NCBI GenBank assembly: GCA_003455595.1
Contig: DMQT01000017.1
Coordinates: 2,469-10,197, forward strand
From: Betaproteobacteria bacterium
GTDB lineage: Bacteria > Pseudomonadota > Gammaproteobacteria > Burkholderiales > Sulfuriferulaceae
DNA: 7,729 nt
Direction: 5' to 3'
Below, one piece after another: positions 1 through 6,007 of the stretch; within the stretch, counting starts at the first letter, position 1, and each line of letters starts with the position of its first letter. The notes under the pieces were generated by a model. The model ran no database searches. It was not told the DNA's origin and was given only the letters and a program-made list of their open reading frames with translations. Position numbers and translations under genes: made by a program.

Positions 1-1077
1 GCCCGCCTGGGCGGCGACGAATTCGGCCTGCTGCTGGAGCACTGCCACTTGGAGCAGGCGTGGCGCATTGCCGAGGAGTTGCTGCAAGCCGTGCAGCAGT
101 TCAAGTTCGTGTGGGAAGGCAAAGTCCACAGCGTCGGGGTCAGCATCGGCGTGGTCCCGATCACGGCCGCTAGCGAGAGCCTGTCCGCCGTGCTGCGCGC
201 TGCCGATGCGGCTTGCTATACTGCAAAAAGAAAGGGGCGCAACCGCGTCTATGTTTACCAGACCGATGATGCCGAACTGGCGCAACGCAGCAGCGAAATG
301 CATTGGGTAGCGCGCATCACCCAAGCGCTGGAAGAAGACCGGTTCGAGCTGTTTTGTCAGCCGATCGCTGAACTTGTCCCCCATGCCGGGGAACGCGCCC
401 ATTACGAAATCCTGGTGCGCATGCTGGAGCCAGGCAGCCCGGTGATCGCGCCGGAGGCGTTCCTGCCCGCCGCCGAACGCTATAACCTGATGCCAGCCAT
501 CGACCGCTGGGTAGTGCGCCGGGTTATTTCCTGGCTGGCCGCGCTGCCCCCGGAAAGCGAGCAGCGGGCTGCCATTTATTCGATCAACCTGAGCGGCGCT
601 TCGCTGGCCGACAACGCCATGCTGGACTTCATCCGGGAGCAGCTGATCCTGAATCAGGTTCCGGGGCAGATGCTGGGTTTTGAAATTGCGGAAACGACGG
701 CTATCGCCAACCTGACCCAGGCTACCCATTTCTTCCGTGAGATAAAAAAGCTGGGCTGCCGGACTACGCTCGATAATTTCGGCAGCGCCATGTTTTCCAT
801 CGCCTGCCTGAACGTGCTGCAGATGGATTACCTCAAGATCGACGGCAACTTCATAAAGGATATCGCGCACGACCGCATCGCCGAGGTGCTGGTGGATGCC
901 ATCAACCAGGTAGCGCACGAAATGTCGGCCAAGACCGTGGCCGGATGGACGGAAAACCCGGCCATCCTGGGCACCTTGAAGGAGATTGGCGTGGATCATG
1001 CGCAGGGCTACGCCATCTCTAGGCCGCGACTATTGGCAGAATTGGGGAAGGAACAAGAACTTGCCGCTCCCCAATAA
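1..1077 (+). CDS. GGDEF-EAL cyclic-di-GMP turnover protein (5' partial)
   Basis: The gene enters from the left edge in frame 1 and ends at TAA 1075-1077. The fourth to eighth codons read GGDEF (10-24), the diguanylate cyclase active-site motif, followed by the usual domain end (SVGVSIGVVPI, then AADAACYTAKRKGRNRV). The EAL phosphodiesterase domain follows, from about 340 to 1040. Its motifs are recognisable but altered: EIL replaces EAL (406-414), SINLSG keeps its Asn, FEIAET keeps its Glu, LDNFG replaces LDDFG (769-783), YLKID keeps its Lys, VAGWTE replaces the usual VAEGVE, and QGY is kept. Family knowledge says such tandem proteins make or break c-di-GMP, often under an N-terminal sensor, which lies outside the window. 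The altered second metal-binding Asp suggests weak or absent phosphodiesterase activity (inference). The inhibitory RxxD site would lie upstream of the window. Identification as GGDEF-EAL is firm; net activity is unknown. Confidence 0.95.
   Translation, partial: ARLGGDEFGLLLEHCHLEQAWRIAEELLQAVQQFKFVWEGKVHSVGVSIGVVPITAASESLSAVLRAADAACYTAKRKGRNRVYVYQTDDAELAQRSSEMHWVARITQALEEDRFELFCQPIAELVPHAGERAHYEILVRMLEPGSPVIAPEAFLPAAERYNLMPAIDRWVVRRVISWLAALPPESEQRAAIYSINLSGASLADNAMLDFIREQLILNQVPGQMLGFEIAETTAIANLTQATHFFREIKKLGCRTTLDNFGSAMFSIACLNVLQMDYLKIDGNFIKDIAHDRIAEVLVDAINQVAHEMSAKTVAGWTENPAILGTLKEIGVDHAQGYAISRPRLLAELGKEQELAAPQ
1041..1075 (+). terminator. Weak stem-loop at the end of the GGDEF-EAL gene
   Basis: ATTGGGGA (1041-1048) and TCCCCAAT (1068-1075) are perfect 8-bp inverted arms with a 19-nt loop, and the right arm reaches the stop codon. 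Only AATAATTTCG follows, with no real U-tract, so this is at best a poor intrinsic terminator or an mRNA 3'-end structure. Confidence 0.22.
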
Positions 1078-1159
1078 TAATTTCGCTTCACCGTCAAACG
1101 GGGAACAAGATGCTGCCAACGCAGTTATCGTTTTGATTGCGGATTGGAATAGGAGGAGG

Positions 1160-1184
1160 TGTAGTAGTCGCAACCCTATTTGAC
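1160..1184 (+). repeat. IS left terminal inverted repeat
   Basis: This is the end downstream of the transposase gene. It begins TGTAGTAGTCGCAACC and pairs with the repeat at 2346-2370, with 18 of 25 positions identical. The best-kept parts are TAGTAGT near the tip, CAAC, and TGAC at the inner end. Confidence 0.7.
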
Positions 1185-1214
1185 GGAAGTGATCGTCAGA
1201 TCAAATTCAACTGT

Positions 1215-2254
1215 TCAATGGGGTGATTTTATCTTGCCAGGCATCCTTTCCATCAATTTAAGGTTTGGATAGGTGTTTGCCCACAACACACAACACATCT
1301 TGCCCTGATGGATGAGGTCGTTGTTGTAGTAGGTCAGCCAGTGATCCAGATCAACTTGTAGCGCCTCGATTGATCGGTAAATGTTGCGTCGGAGCGCTAC
1401 TCTGGTAGAACTCCTGCAGAATCGTCTTATGGAAACACTCGCAGATCCCGTTGATCTGCGGATGGTTGGTCTTGGTCTTGGTGTGTTCGATGTCATTCAA
1501 GGCCAGATAGAACTGGTAGTCATGCGTTCCTGCTTGCCGCAATACTCGGTGCTATGGTCGGTCAGGATACGGATAATGCCTATGCCCTGTTCAGCGAAGA
1601 ATGGCGGCACCCGGTCATTGAGCAGATCAGCCGCCGTGATCGGCGTCTTGGTAGTGTAGAGCTTGGCCACCGCCCACTTCGAGTAGGTATCAACGAAGGT
1701 CGGCTGGTAAATCCGGCCAGCGCCCTGAGGGTCCAACGTAGAAGGCGTCCTGGCTGCCGAGATAGCCGGGATGAACGGTCTCGATGTCGCCATGGGCGAC
1801 ATCGTATTCCTGCCTCTTTTCTAGCGCCTGCACCTGCGCTTCGGTCAGAACTGTATCGGTTTGCGCGACATGGCGTTCCAGTGCTGACAAGCGTTTCTTG
1901 AACGATTTGAGATTGCGCCGCAGCCAAACGGATCAAACGCCGGAGGGGGAAACAAGGACGCCGCGTTTGCGCAGCTCATTGGATACCCGTACCTGACCCA
2001 AAGCCGGTTGCTCCAGCGCGAAGGCGGCAACCGCTAATTCAGTCGCCTCTTCAATCCTGTTCTTGCGGTTCGGCTTCTGCGACTGGCGTCGATCAGGACA
2101 TTGACACCGCCAGTTTCCAAGGCCGATTGATAACGATATAAGGTATCGAGGGAGAGTCCCTTTACCGTGCAGCGCGGGATGCATTACCGAGTTCGGCAGC
2201 CAGATTCAGCGGGCCAACCTTGTGTTTGAAGAAGTTCTGTTGAAAACTATCCAT
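1215..2254 (-). pseudogene. IS481-family transposase, multiply frameshifted
   Basis: The transposase starts at ATG 2254-2252 (MDSFQQNFFKHKVG...LAAELGNASRAAR) and meets an in-frame TAA at 2162-2164. The protein resumes in a second frame (KGLSLDTLYRYQSALETGG), shifts again near 2085 (KNRIEEATE, then GQVRVSNELRKRG), and has a TGA at 1933-1935, probably from a CGA Arg codon. It continues with LTEAQVQALEKRQEYDVAHG and HPGYLGSQDAFYVG. Further shifts lie near 1735 (to GRIYQPTFVDTYSKWAVAKL), 1530 (to HDYQFYLALNDIEHTKTKT) and 1395 (to RRNIYRSIEALQVDLDHW). The tail is also broken. The helix-turn-helix N-terminus and the DDE catalytic core (D of FVDTYSK, D of ILTD, E of NGICE) are all still visible but in different frames. 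The order and wording match IS481-family transposases of proteobacteria. It cannot make a working protein. Confidence 0.88.
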
Positions 2255-2345
2255 GGGGTTACTTCTTGGCGCTTTCGCGCCTTGTTGGATAAAGATTTGC
2301 ATATATATCAAACCGGCTAATCCCGCCCTTTGGCAAGGCCGTAAT

Positions 2346-2370
2346 GTCAGATCAAGTTGGAACTACTATA
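2346..2370 (-). repeat. IS right terminal inverted repeat
   Basis: This is the end upstream of the transposase start. On the minus strand it begins TATAGTAGTTCCAACTTG, so the expected terminal TGT has become TAT. It pairs with 1160-1184. Confidence 0.7.
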
Positions 2371-2469
2371 ATTAATCACTATATTTTCGATGTGATCATC
2401 TCGGTGGGCTACCGGGAGAAATCTCGGCAGGGCACTCAGTTCCGCATCAGGGCGATGCAGCGGCTGCGT
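2371..2469 (+). pseudogene. rhuM: RhuM-family gene relic, internal fragment
   Basis: From the first base after the IS, frame 1 reads INHYIFDVIISVGYREKS followed by RQGTQFRIRAMQRLR. This matches the conserved RhuM-family core, typically HYNLDVIISVGYR, then GTQFRIWAT and LRE. After 2469 the reading frame no longer resembles RhuM, and the upstream half of the gene is missing, so only about 33 codons remain of a protein usually around 300 residues. RhuM proteins are found in pathogenicity and genomic islands and next to restriction-modification genes; their biochemical role is not settled. The relic implies that the IS inserted into, or recombined within, a RhuM gene of an island now mostly lost. 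No matching 5' portion is seen left of the IS. Confidence 0.78.
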
Positions 2470-2650
2470 GTGCGTGAAGTAACCCGCCAGACCTGCAGGA
2501 TGCGACTGTGCAGATCGTGCTGCACCAGCACGGAAGCGCTGTCAGCGGGGTGAGTTTTTGGGCGTATTTTGTCGGGGCAATCAAGTGCCTGGCTTGTTTC
2601 ACTCGGGAGTTTCTTTTGATGGGTGCCGTATAAGCTTGTGAGTGCGTCTT
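2470..2650. other. Unassigned stretch between the RhuM relic and the toxin-antitoxin promoter
   Basis: About 180 bases with short open frames on both strands but no protein family I recognise. On the plus strand one frame reads DLQDATVQIVLHQHGSAVSG and continues SFWAYFVGAIKCLACFTREF to a stop near 2632. On the minus strand another frame is open over the same bases. It may be a fragment of another island gene or non-coding DNA upstream of the toxin-antitoxin module. No RNA gene is apparent. Confidence 0.4.
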
Positions 2651-2651
2651 T

Positions 2652-2681
2652 TTGACACCCAAAGTGCGCTCATGTTACTTT
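2652..2681 (+). promoter_or_regulatory. Predicted toxin-antitoxin promoter
   Basis: A perfect -35 box TTGACA lies at 2652-2657. Eighteen bases later is a weak -10 box TACTTT (2676-2681) with an extended TG at 2673-2674. The antitoxin ATG is at 2709, giving a short leader of about 20 bases. Both boxes fall in the arms of the palindrome at 2653-2688. Confidence 0.5.
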
Positions 2682-2688
2682 GGTGTCA
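2653..2688. promoter_or_regulatory. Palindromic operator candidate of the toxin-antitoxin module
   Basis: TGACACCCAAAGT (2653-2665) and ACTTTGGTGTCA (2677-2688) are inverted arms that pair at 12 positions with one bulged C, around an 11-nt spacer. They cover the predicted -35 and -10 boxes, just upstream of the antitoxin start. Ribbon-helix-helix antitoxins usually repress their own promoter through such sites. No U-tract follows it on either strand, so it is not an intrinsic terminator. Confidence 0.55.
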
Positions 2689-2708
2689 CCATTTGTCCAG
2701 AGATTGAA

Positions 2709-2989
2709 ATGGCCTCTACCACGACACTGAAACTTTCGGAAGAACTCAAAATACGCATCGCTGCGGCTGCCGAAGGGCGGGCAAAACCCCGCACGGATTC
2801 ATGGTCGAAGCCTTGGCGGCGCAGACCGCGCTGGCTGAGCGGCGTAAGGAGTTTGTGGCTACAGCGCTGGCGGCTGAGCAGGAAGTCGCGGAATACGGGC
2901 TGGTATATGATGCAGATGAGGTATTCACCTATATGCAGGCCAGGCTTGAAGGCAGGCGTGGCAAATGCCAAAAACCCGTGAAAATGTAA
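2709..2989 (+). pseudogene. Ribbon-helix-helix-type antitoxin with a frameshift
   Basis: Translation from ATG 2709 gives MASTTTLKLSEELKIRIAAA, a typical N-terminus of CopG/Arc-like antitoxins (beta strand TTTLKL, then helix). After the Glu at 2772-2774 this frame runs into a non-homologous Arg/Trp-rich tail. The expected continuation (AGKTPHGFMVEALAAQTALA, then VAEYGLVYDADEVFTYMQAR) is in the frame one base back and ends at TAA 2987-2989. A 2-base insertion, or a 1-base deletion, around 2775-2777 (GAAGGGCGGGC) explains this. Joined, the protein would be about 93 residues, normal for the family. Internal starts in the second frame, such as ATG 2801, would lack the DNA-binding N-terminus but keep the likely toxin-binding C-terminus. 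An AAAACCCC run at 2783-2790 lies between the halves and would allow a -1 slip, but recoding is speculative. Sequencing error is possible. Confidence 0.8.
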
Positions 2990-2998
2990 GTCGTCGGC

Positions 2999-3289
2999 GT
3001 GACGCGGCTGGCATTTTCACCCAAGGCTTTGCAGGACATTGAACGGCTTGCTGGTTTACTGTTGGCAACCGACCCGGATGTTGCGAGCCAAACTGGCGGG
3101 GTACTGATTCACGGCTTACAAATTCTGCAAGACCATCCCCTTATAGGCAGGATCGTCGAACTCGGCTATCGGGAACTGTTGATTTCGCGCGGACGGACAG
3201 GCTATGTAGTGCTGTACAAGTTCGAAGCAGCAACCGAAGTAGTAATTGTCTTAACTCTCCGCCACCAGCGCGAAACAGGCTACGAATAA
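2999..3289 (+). CDS. RelE/ParE-family toxin
   Basis: This 96-residue protein starts with GTG 2999, 9 bp after the antitoxin stop. It reads MTRLAFSPKALQDIERLAG, then a helix, HPLIGRIVELGYRELLISRG, TGYVVLYKF, and ends VLTLRHQRETGYE. That is the usual layout and length of the RelE/ParE toxin fold: a first strand, two helices, a beta-sheet with the RELxIxxGxxGYVxLY segment, and the C-terminal RHQRExGY. No frameshift or internal stop is seen. Family members either cleave mRNA on the ribosome (RelE) or poison gyrase (ParE); the sequence is closer to the ParE-like group, but the target cannot be assigned from this alone. It follows the antitoxin in the standard antitoxin-toxin order. It looks intact although its partner is frameshifted, which is unusual. 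Confidence 0.88.
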   Translation: MTRLAFSPKALQDIERLAGLLLATDPDVASQTGGVLIHGLQILQDHPLIGRIVELGYRELLISRGRTGYVVLYKFEAATEVVIVLTLRHQRETGYE

Positions 3290-3294
3290 CCCCC

Positions 3295-4656
3295 ATGGCT
3301 AAAGCAAAAACCCTCTATTCCTGCACCGAATGCGGCGGCACTTTGACCAAGTGGCAAGGCCAGTGTCCAGCCTGTCACGCCTGGAACACGCTGGTGGAAA
3401 CCATTGCCGAGGCCGCCGCACCGTCGCGTTACAGCGCGTTGTCGGTGGTGAGCGAGGTGGTGTCGCTGGCGGAGGTGGAGGCAGTCGAGGACGAGCGCGT
3501 CGCAACCGGTATCAGCGAGCTCGACCGGGTGCTGGGTGGCGGCGTGGTGAAGGGCGGGGTGGTGCTGATCGGCGGCGATCCTGGCATCGGTAAATCGACG
3601 CTGCTGTTGCAGGCGCTGTCCGGCATGAGCGCGGCGCACAAGACGCTGTATGTGAGCGGCGAGGAATCGGCGCGGCAGATTGCCTTGCGCGCGAGCCGCT
3701 TGCAACTGGACGCGGACGGACTACAGTTGCTGGCGGAAATCCAGCTTGAAAAAATCCTCGCCACACTCAACAAGCACAAGCCATTCATCGCGGTGATTGA
3801 TTCAATCCAGACGGTGTATTCAGAAGCCCTGCAATCGGCACCCGGTTCGGTGGCACAGGTGCGCGAGTGCGCGGCGCAGTTGACGCGCTACGCCAAACAG
3901 ACCGGTACGGTGATTTTTCTGGTTGGACACGTCACCAAGGAAGGCGCGCTGGCCGGGCCGCGCGTGCTGGAGCATATTGTCGATACGGTGCTGTATTTCG
4001 AGGGCGATACCAGTTCGGCGTTCCGCCTAGTGCGGGCGTTTAAGAACCGTTTCGGCGCGGTCAATGAACTGGGCGTGTTTGCCATGACCGACAAAGGGCT
4101 GAAAGGCGTGGCGAATCCGTCGGCGATTTTTCTGTCGGGGCACAGTGCCGACGTGCCGGGGTCGTGCGTGATGGTGACGCAGGAAGGCACGCGCCCCCTG
4201 CTGGTGGAAATCCAGGCGCTGGTGGAGTCATCGCCGTCGCCCAACCCGCGCCGTCTGAGCGTGGGGTTGGAACAGAACCGGCTGGCGATGCTGCTGGCCG
4301 TGCTGCACCGGCATGCCGGGCTGGCGTGCTACGACCAGGATGTGTTCATCAATGCCGTGGGTGGAGTGCGCATCAATGAACCTGCAGCCGATTTACCGTT
4401 GTTGCTGGCAATTGTTTCGTCTTTTAAAAACAAGGCAATGCCAGACAAACTTGTTGTGTTTGGTGAGGTTGGGTTGGCCGGGGAAATTCGCCCGGTTCAG
4501 CGTGGTCAGGAGCGTCTGAAAGAGGCCGCCAAGCTAGGCTTTACCCGTGCCATCGTGCCTGCGGCGAACAAGCCGCGTCAGGCGATTGCGGGCATGGAGA
4601 TCATCGCGGTGGAGCGTTTGCAAGCGGCAGTGGATTATCTGCGCGAGCAGGCTTGA
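3295..4656 (+). CDS. radA: DNA repair protein RadA (branch-migration ATPase)
   Basis: A complete 453-residue RadA (also called Sms), close to the usual family length of about 455-460. It has an N-terminal C4 zinc finger (C10, C13, C24, C27), a RecA-like ATPase core with Walker A GGDPGIGKST (93-102) and Walker B VIDS with D169, the RadA-specific KNRFG motif (250-254), and a C-terminal Lon-like domain (from about 290, VGGVRINEPAADLP). RadA is a cytoplasmic hexameric helicase that drives branch migration in recombinational repair and natural transformation. The start MAKAKTLYSCTECGG fits the family. The ATG lies 5 bp after the toxin stop and has no convincing Shine-Dalgarno sequence (CCCCC just upstream), so it may be translated by coupling to the toxin gene and transcribed from the toxin-antitoxin promoter. 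It converges on the kinase gene, ending 1 bp from it. Confidence 0.97.
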   Translation: MAKAKTLYSCTECGGTLTKWQGQCPACHAWNTLVETIAEAAAPSRYSALSVVSEVVSLAEVEAVEDERVATGISELDRVLGGGVVKGGVVLIGGDPGIGKSTLLLQALSGMSAAHKTLYVSGEESARQIALRASRLQLDADGLQLLAEIQLEKILATLNKHKPFIAVIDSIQTVYSEALQSAPGSVAQVRECAAQLTRYAKQTGTVIFLVGHVTKEGALAGPRVLEHIVDTVLYFEGDTSSAFRLVRAFKNRFGAVNELGVFAMTDKGLKGVANPSAIFLSGHSADVPGSCVMVTQEGTRPLLVEIQALVESSPSPNPRRLSVGLEQNRLAMLLAVLHRHAGLACYDQDVFINAVGGVRINEPAADLPLLLAIVSSFKNKAMPDKLVVFGEVGLAGEIRPVQRGQERLKEAAKLGFTRAIVPAANKPRQAIAGMEIIAVERLQAAVDYLREQA

Positions 4657-4657
4657 A

Positions 4658-6007
4658 TTATTTTTCCTGCTGCAATTTGCGTTTTTCGCGTTCCAAACGT
4701 TTGATCTGCTGGGTGGTAATCACTACATCCGGATACAGCTCGGTGTATTTCAGCAATAACTCCGCACGCTTGATTTTGAGCGCCTGCAATTTTTTATCCA
4801 GCGCGGCGATGGCGACACGGTTTGGATGCTGCGCTGCACGCGCCTTGGGCGGCGCCGCGCGCGCCTTGGGCGGCACCTCAGGCAGGGTGAGGTGTGGTTC
4901 AACAGGCACGGCGGCGGGCAGTTTGTTGACGAGCGCCTTTTGCGTTGGCGTTTTACCAGGGCGATTATCCGTGGCAGGCTGATCACTGGATGTCACCAGC
5001 ACGACAACGGTAATCAATACGGCGACCAGGGCGATGCCTATGCTGATCATCGTCAACAATGAACGCAGCAAGGCTTTGTCTGCAGTACGCGTCTGAGCAC
5101 GCAGCGCGGTTATTTCGCCAGCGCGGTTCAAGCCGGGTTTTTTATTTTGAGGCTTTTCAACACTGTGTAGTGCGCGCAAGTCAGTCGCGATTTCACGCGC
5201 GCTGGCATAGCGTTCATGCGGCCGCTTTGCCAGTGCCCGCATGACGATCCGATCATGTGCCGGGGTCAGTGCCGGATTGATGCTGCTGGGTGGCGGCGGG
5301 TCGAAATTCATGATGCCGTAAAATATGGCGCTCAGATTGTCGCCCGCAAACGGCGTAACTCCGGTCAGCATTTCATACAGCATCACGCCGAGCGAAAACA
5401 CATCGCTGCGTCCGTCGATGGCGCCACCCTGCACTTGTTCAGGCGACATATAGCGCGGCGAACCGAGCAGCGCGCCGACCTGGGTCTGGGAGCCTGACAA
5501 AATCTGGGCAATGCCGAAATCGGTGATTTTCACCACGCCGCCACGCCGCAGCAGAATAATGTTGCCAGGCTTGATGTCGCGGTGCACCACGCCGTGCTGA
5601 TGCGCGTAAGCCAGACCGTTGGCGATTTGCAAGGCGATGTGGACAATGCGCTCCAGCGTTAGTGGCGTGTGACTGGCGAGGACCTTGTCGAGCGATTCGC
5701 CGTGCAGGTACTCCATGGCGATGTAGGCGCTGTCGTCGGATTCACCGACGTCGTAGATGGTGACGATGTTGGGATGATTGAGGCGTCCGGCCGATTTGGC
5801 TTCACGGAAAAAACGCGCTTCAAAGTCTGACTGTTGCTTGCCTTTCAAGTCCATCCGTATGGTTTTGAGCGCAACGGTGCGCTCGATTAGCGGGTCAAAC
5901 GCCTTGTATACCTTACCCATCGCCCCGGCCCCAATTTCGGCGGCGATTTCATAGCGCCCGAGTTTACTCAGCGGCGGCACGATTTTTTTGGATTGCGTGT
6001 TAGGCAT
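4658..6007 (-). CDS. Membrane-anchored Ser/Thr protein kinase (PknB/Hanks type)
   Basis: A complete 449-residue kinase. The catalytic domain (about 19-280) has a glycine loop GAGAMGKVY (26-34), VALK with K48, alpha-C Glu E69, HRDIKPGN with D144 and N149, DFG with D163, and GSPRYMSPE in place of APE, so all catalytic residues are present. One transmembrane segment (about 316-339, SLLTMISIGIALVAVLITVV) follows. The rest faces the periplasm: a Pro-rich linker with a PPKARAA tandem repeat (379-392), then a charged coiled coil (about 398-449). No PASTA repeats are present. The segment LLLKYTELYPDVV (417-429) resembles the coiled-coil signature of Wzz/GumC chain-length proteins. The start ATG 6007 overlaps the stop of the upstream dehydrogenase by 8 bp (ATGCCTAA), so translation is probably coupled. 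Its substrates are unknown; the operon hints at envelope or hopanoid functions. Confidence 0.94.
   Translation of the reverse strand: MPNTQSKKIVPPLSKLGRYEIAAEIGAGAMGKVYKAFDPLIERTVALKTIRMDLKGKQQSDFEARFFREAKSAGRLNHPNIVTIYDVGESDDSAYIAMEYLHGESLDKVLASHTPLTLERIVHIALQIANGLAYAHQHGVVHRDIKPGNIILLRRGGVVKITDFGIAQILSGSQTQVGALLGSPRYMSPEQVQGGAIDGRSDVFSLGVMLYEMLTGVTPFAGDNLSAIFYGIMNFDPPPPSSINPALTPAHDRIVMRALAKRPHERYASAREIATDLRALHSVEKPQNKKPGLNRAGEITALRAQTRTADKALLRSLLTMISIGIALVAVLITVVVLVTSSDQPATDNRPGKTPTQKALVNKLPAAVPVEPHLTLPEVPPKARAAPPKARAAQHPNRVAIAALDKKLQALKIKRAELLLKYTELYPDVVITTQQIKRLEREKRKLQQEK
4832..4873 (-). repeat. Tandem 21-bp repeat in the kinase linker
   Basis: Two copies of a 21-base unit encode PPKARAA twice (residues 379-392) in the periplasmic Pro/Ala/Lys-rich linker. 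The two units differ at only a few bases, which fits a recent in-frame duplication. Confidence 0.8.

Larger units (their letters stand above)
1160..2370 (-). mobile_element. Decayed IS481-family insertion sequence (about 1211 bp)
   Basis: The ends were set by matching terminal inverted repeats. The left end starts TGTAGTAGTCGCAAC at 1160; the right end, read on the minus strand from 2370, starts TATAGTAGTTCCAAC. Over 25 positions the two ends agree at 18. A 5'-TGT terminus is typical of IS481-family elements; the right end has TAT, so it has mutated. The single minus-strand transposase gene inside is inactivated (separate entry). No convincing target-site duplication flanks the element: AGGAGGAGG lies to the left and ATTAATCAC to the right, which fits later deletion or rearrangement of a flank. 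The right boundary is supported independently because a RhuM-family reading frame begins exactly at 2371. Length agrees with the usual size for a one-ORF IS481 element. Confidence 0.8.

Noticed and set aside
986..1183. Plus-strand open frame running across the end of the GGDEF-EAL gene into the IS left end.
   Set aside because: It mostly overlaps the well-supported EAL frame, crosses the IS boundary and resembles no family.
1091..1186. Imperfect inverted repeat CCGTCAAACGGGG (1091-1103) and CCCTATTTGACGG (1174-1186), which could bound a small element of about 96 bp.
   Set aside because: The right arm lies inside the IS left terminal repeat, which has a better partner at 2346-2370. The left arm is most simply a chance match.
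1381..1901. Plus-strand open frames opposite the transposase (1381-1659 and 1554-1901).
   Set aside because: They are antisense shadows; the minus strand carries the recognisable transposase segments.
1195..2363. Near-direct repeat GTCAGATCAAATTCAACT (1195-1212) and GTCAGATCAAGTTGGAACT (2345-2363) flanking the transposase.
   Set aside because: It was first taken as IS ends, but the orientation is direct, and the true terminal inverted repeat is found further out on the left at 1160.
2675..2971. Minus-strand open frame of 98 codons opposite the antitoxin.
   Set aside because: It is an antisense shadow of the antitoxin and covers its promoter; the plus-strand halves match a known family.
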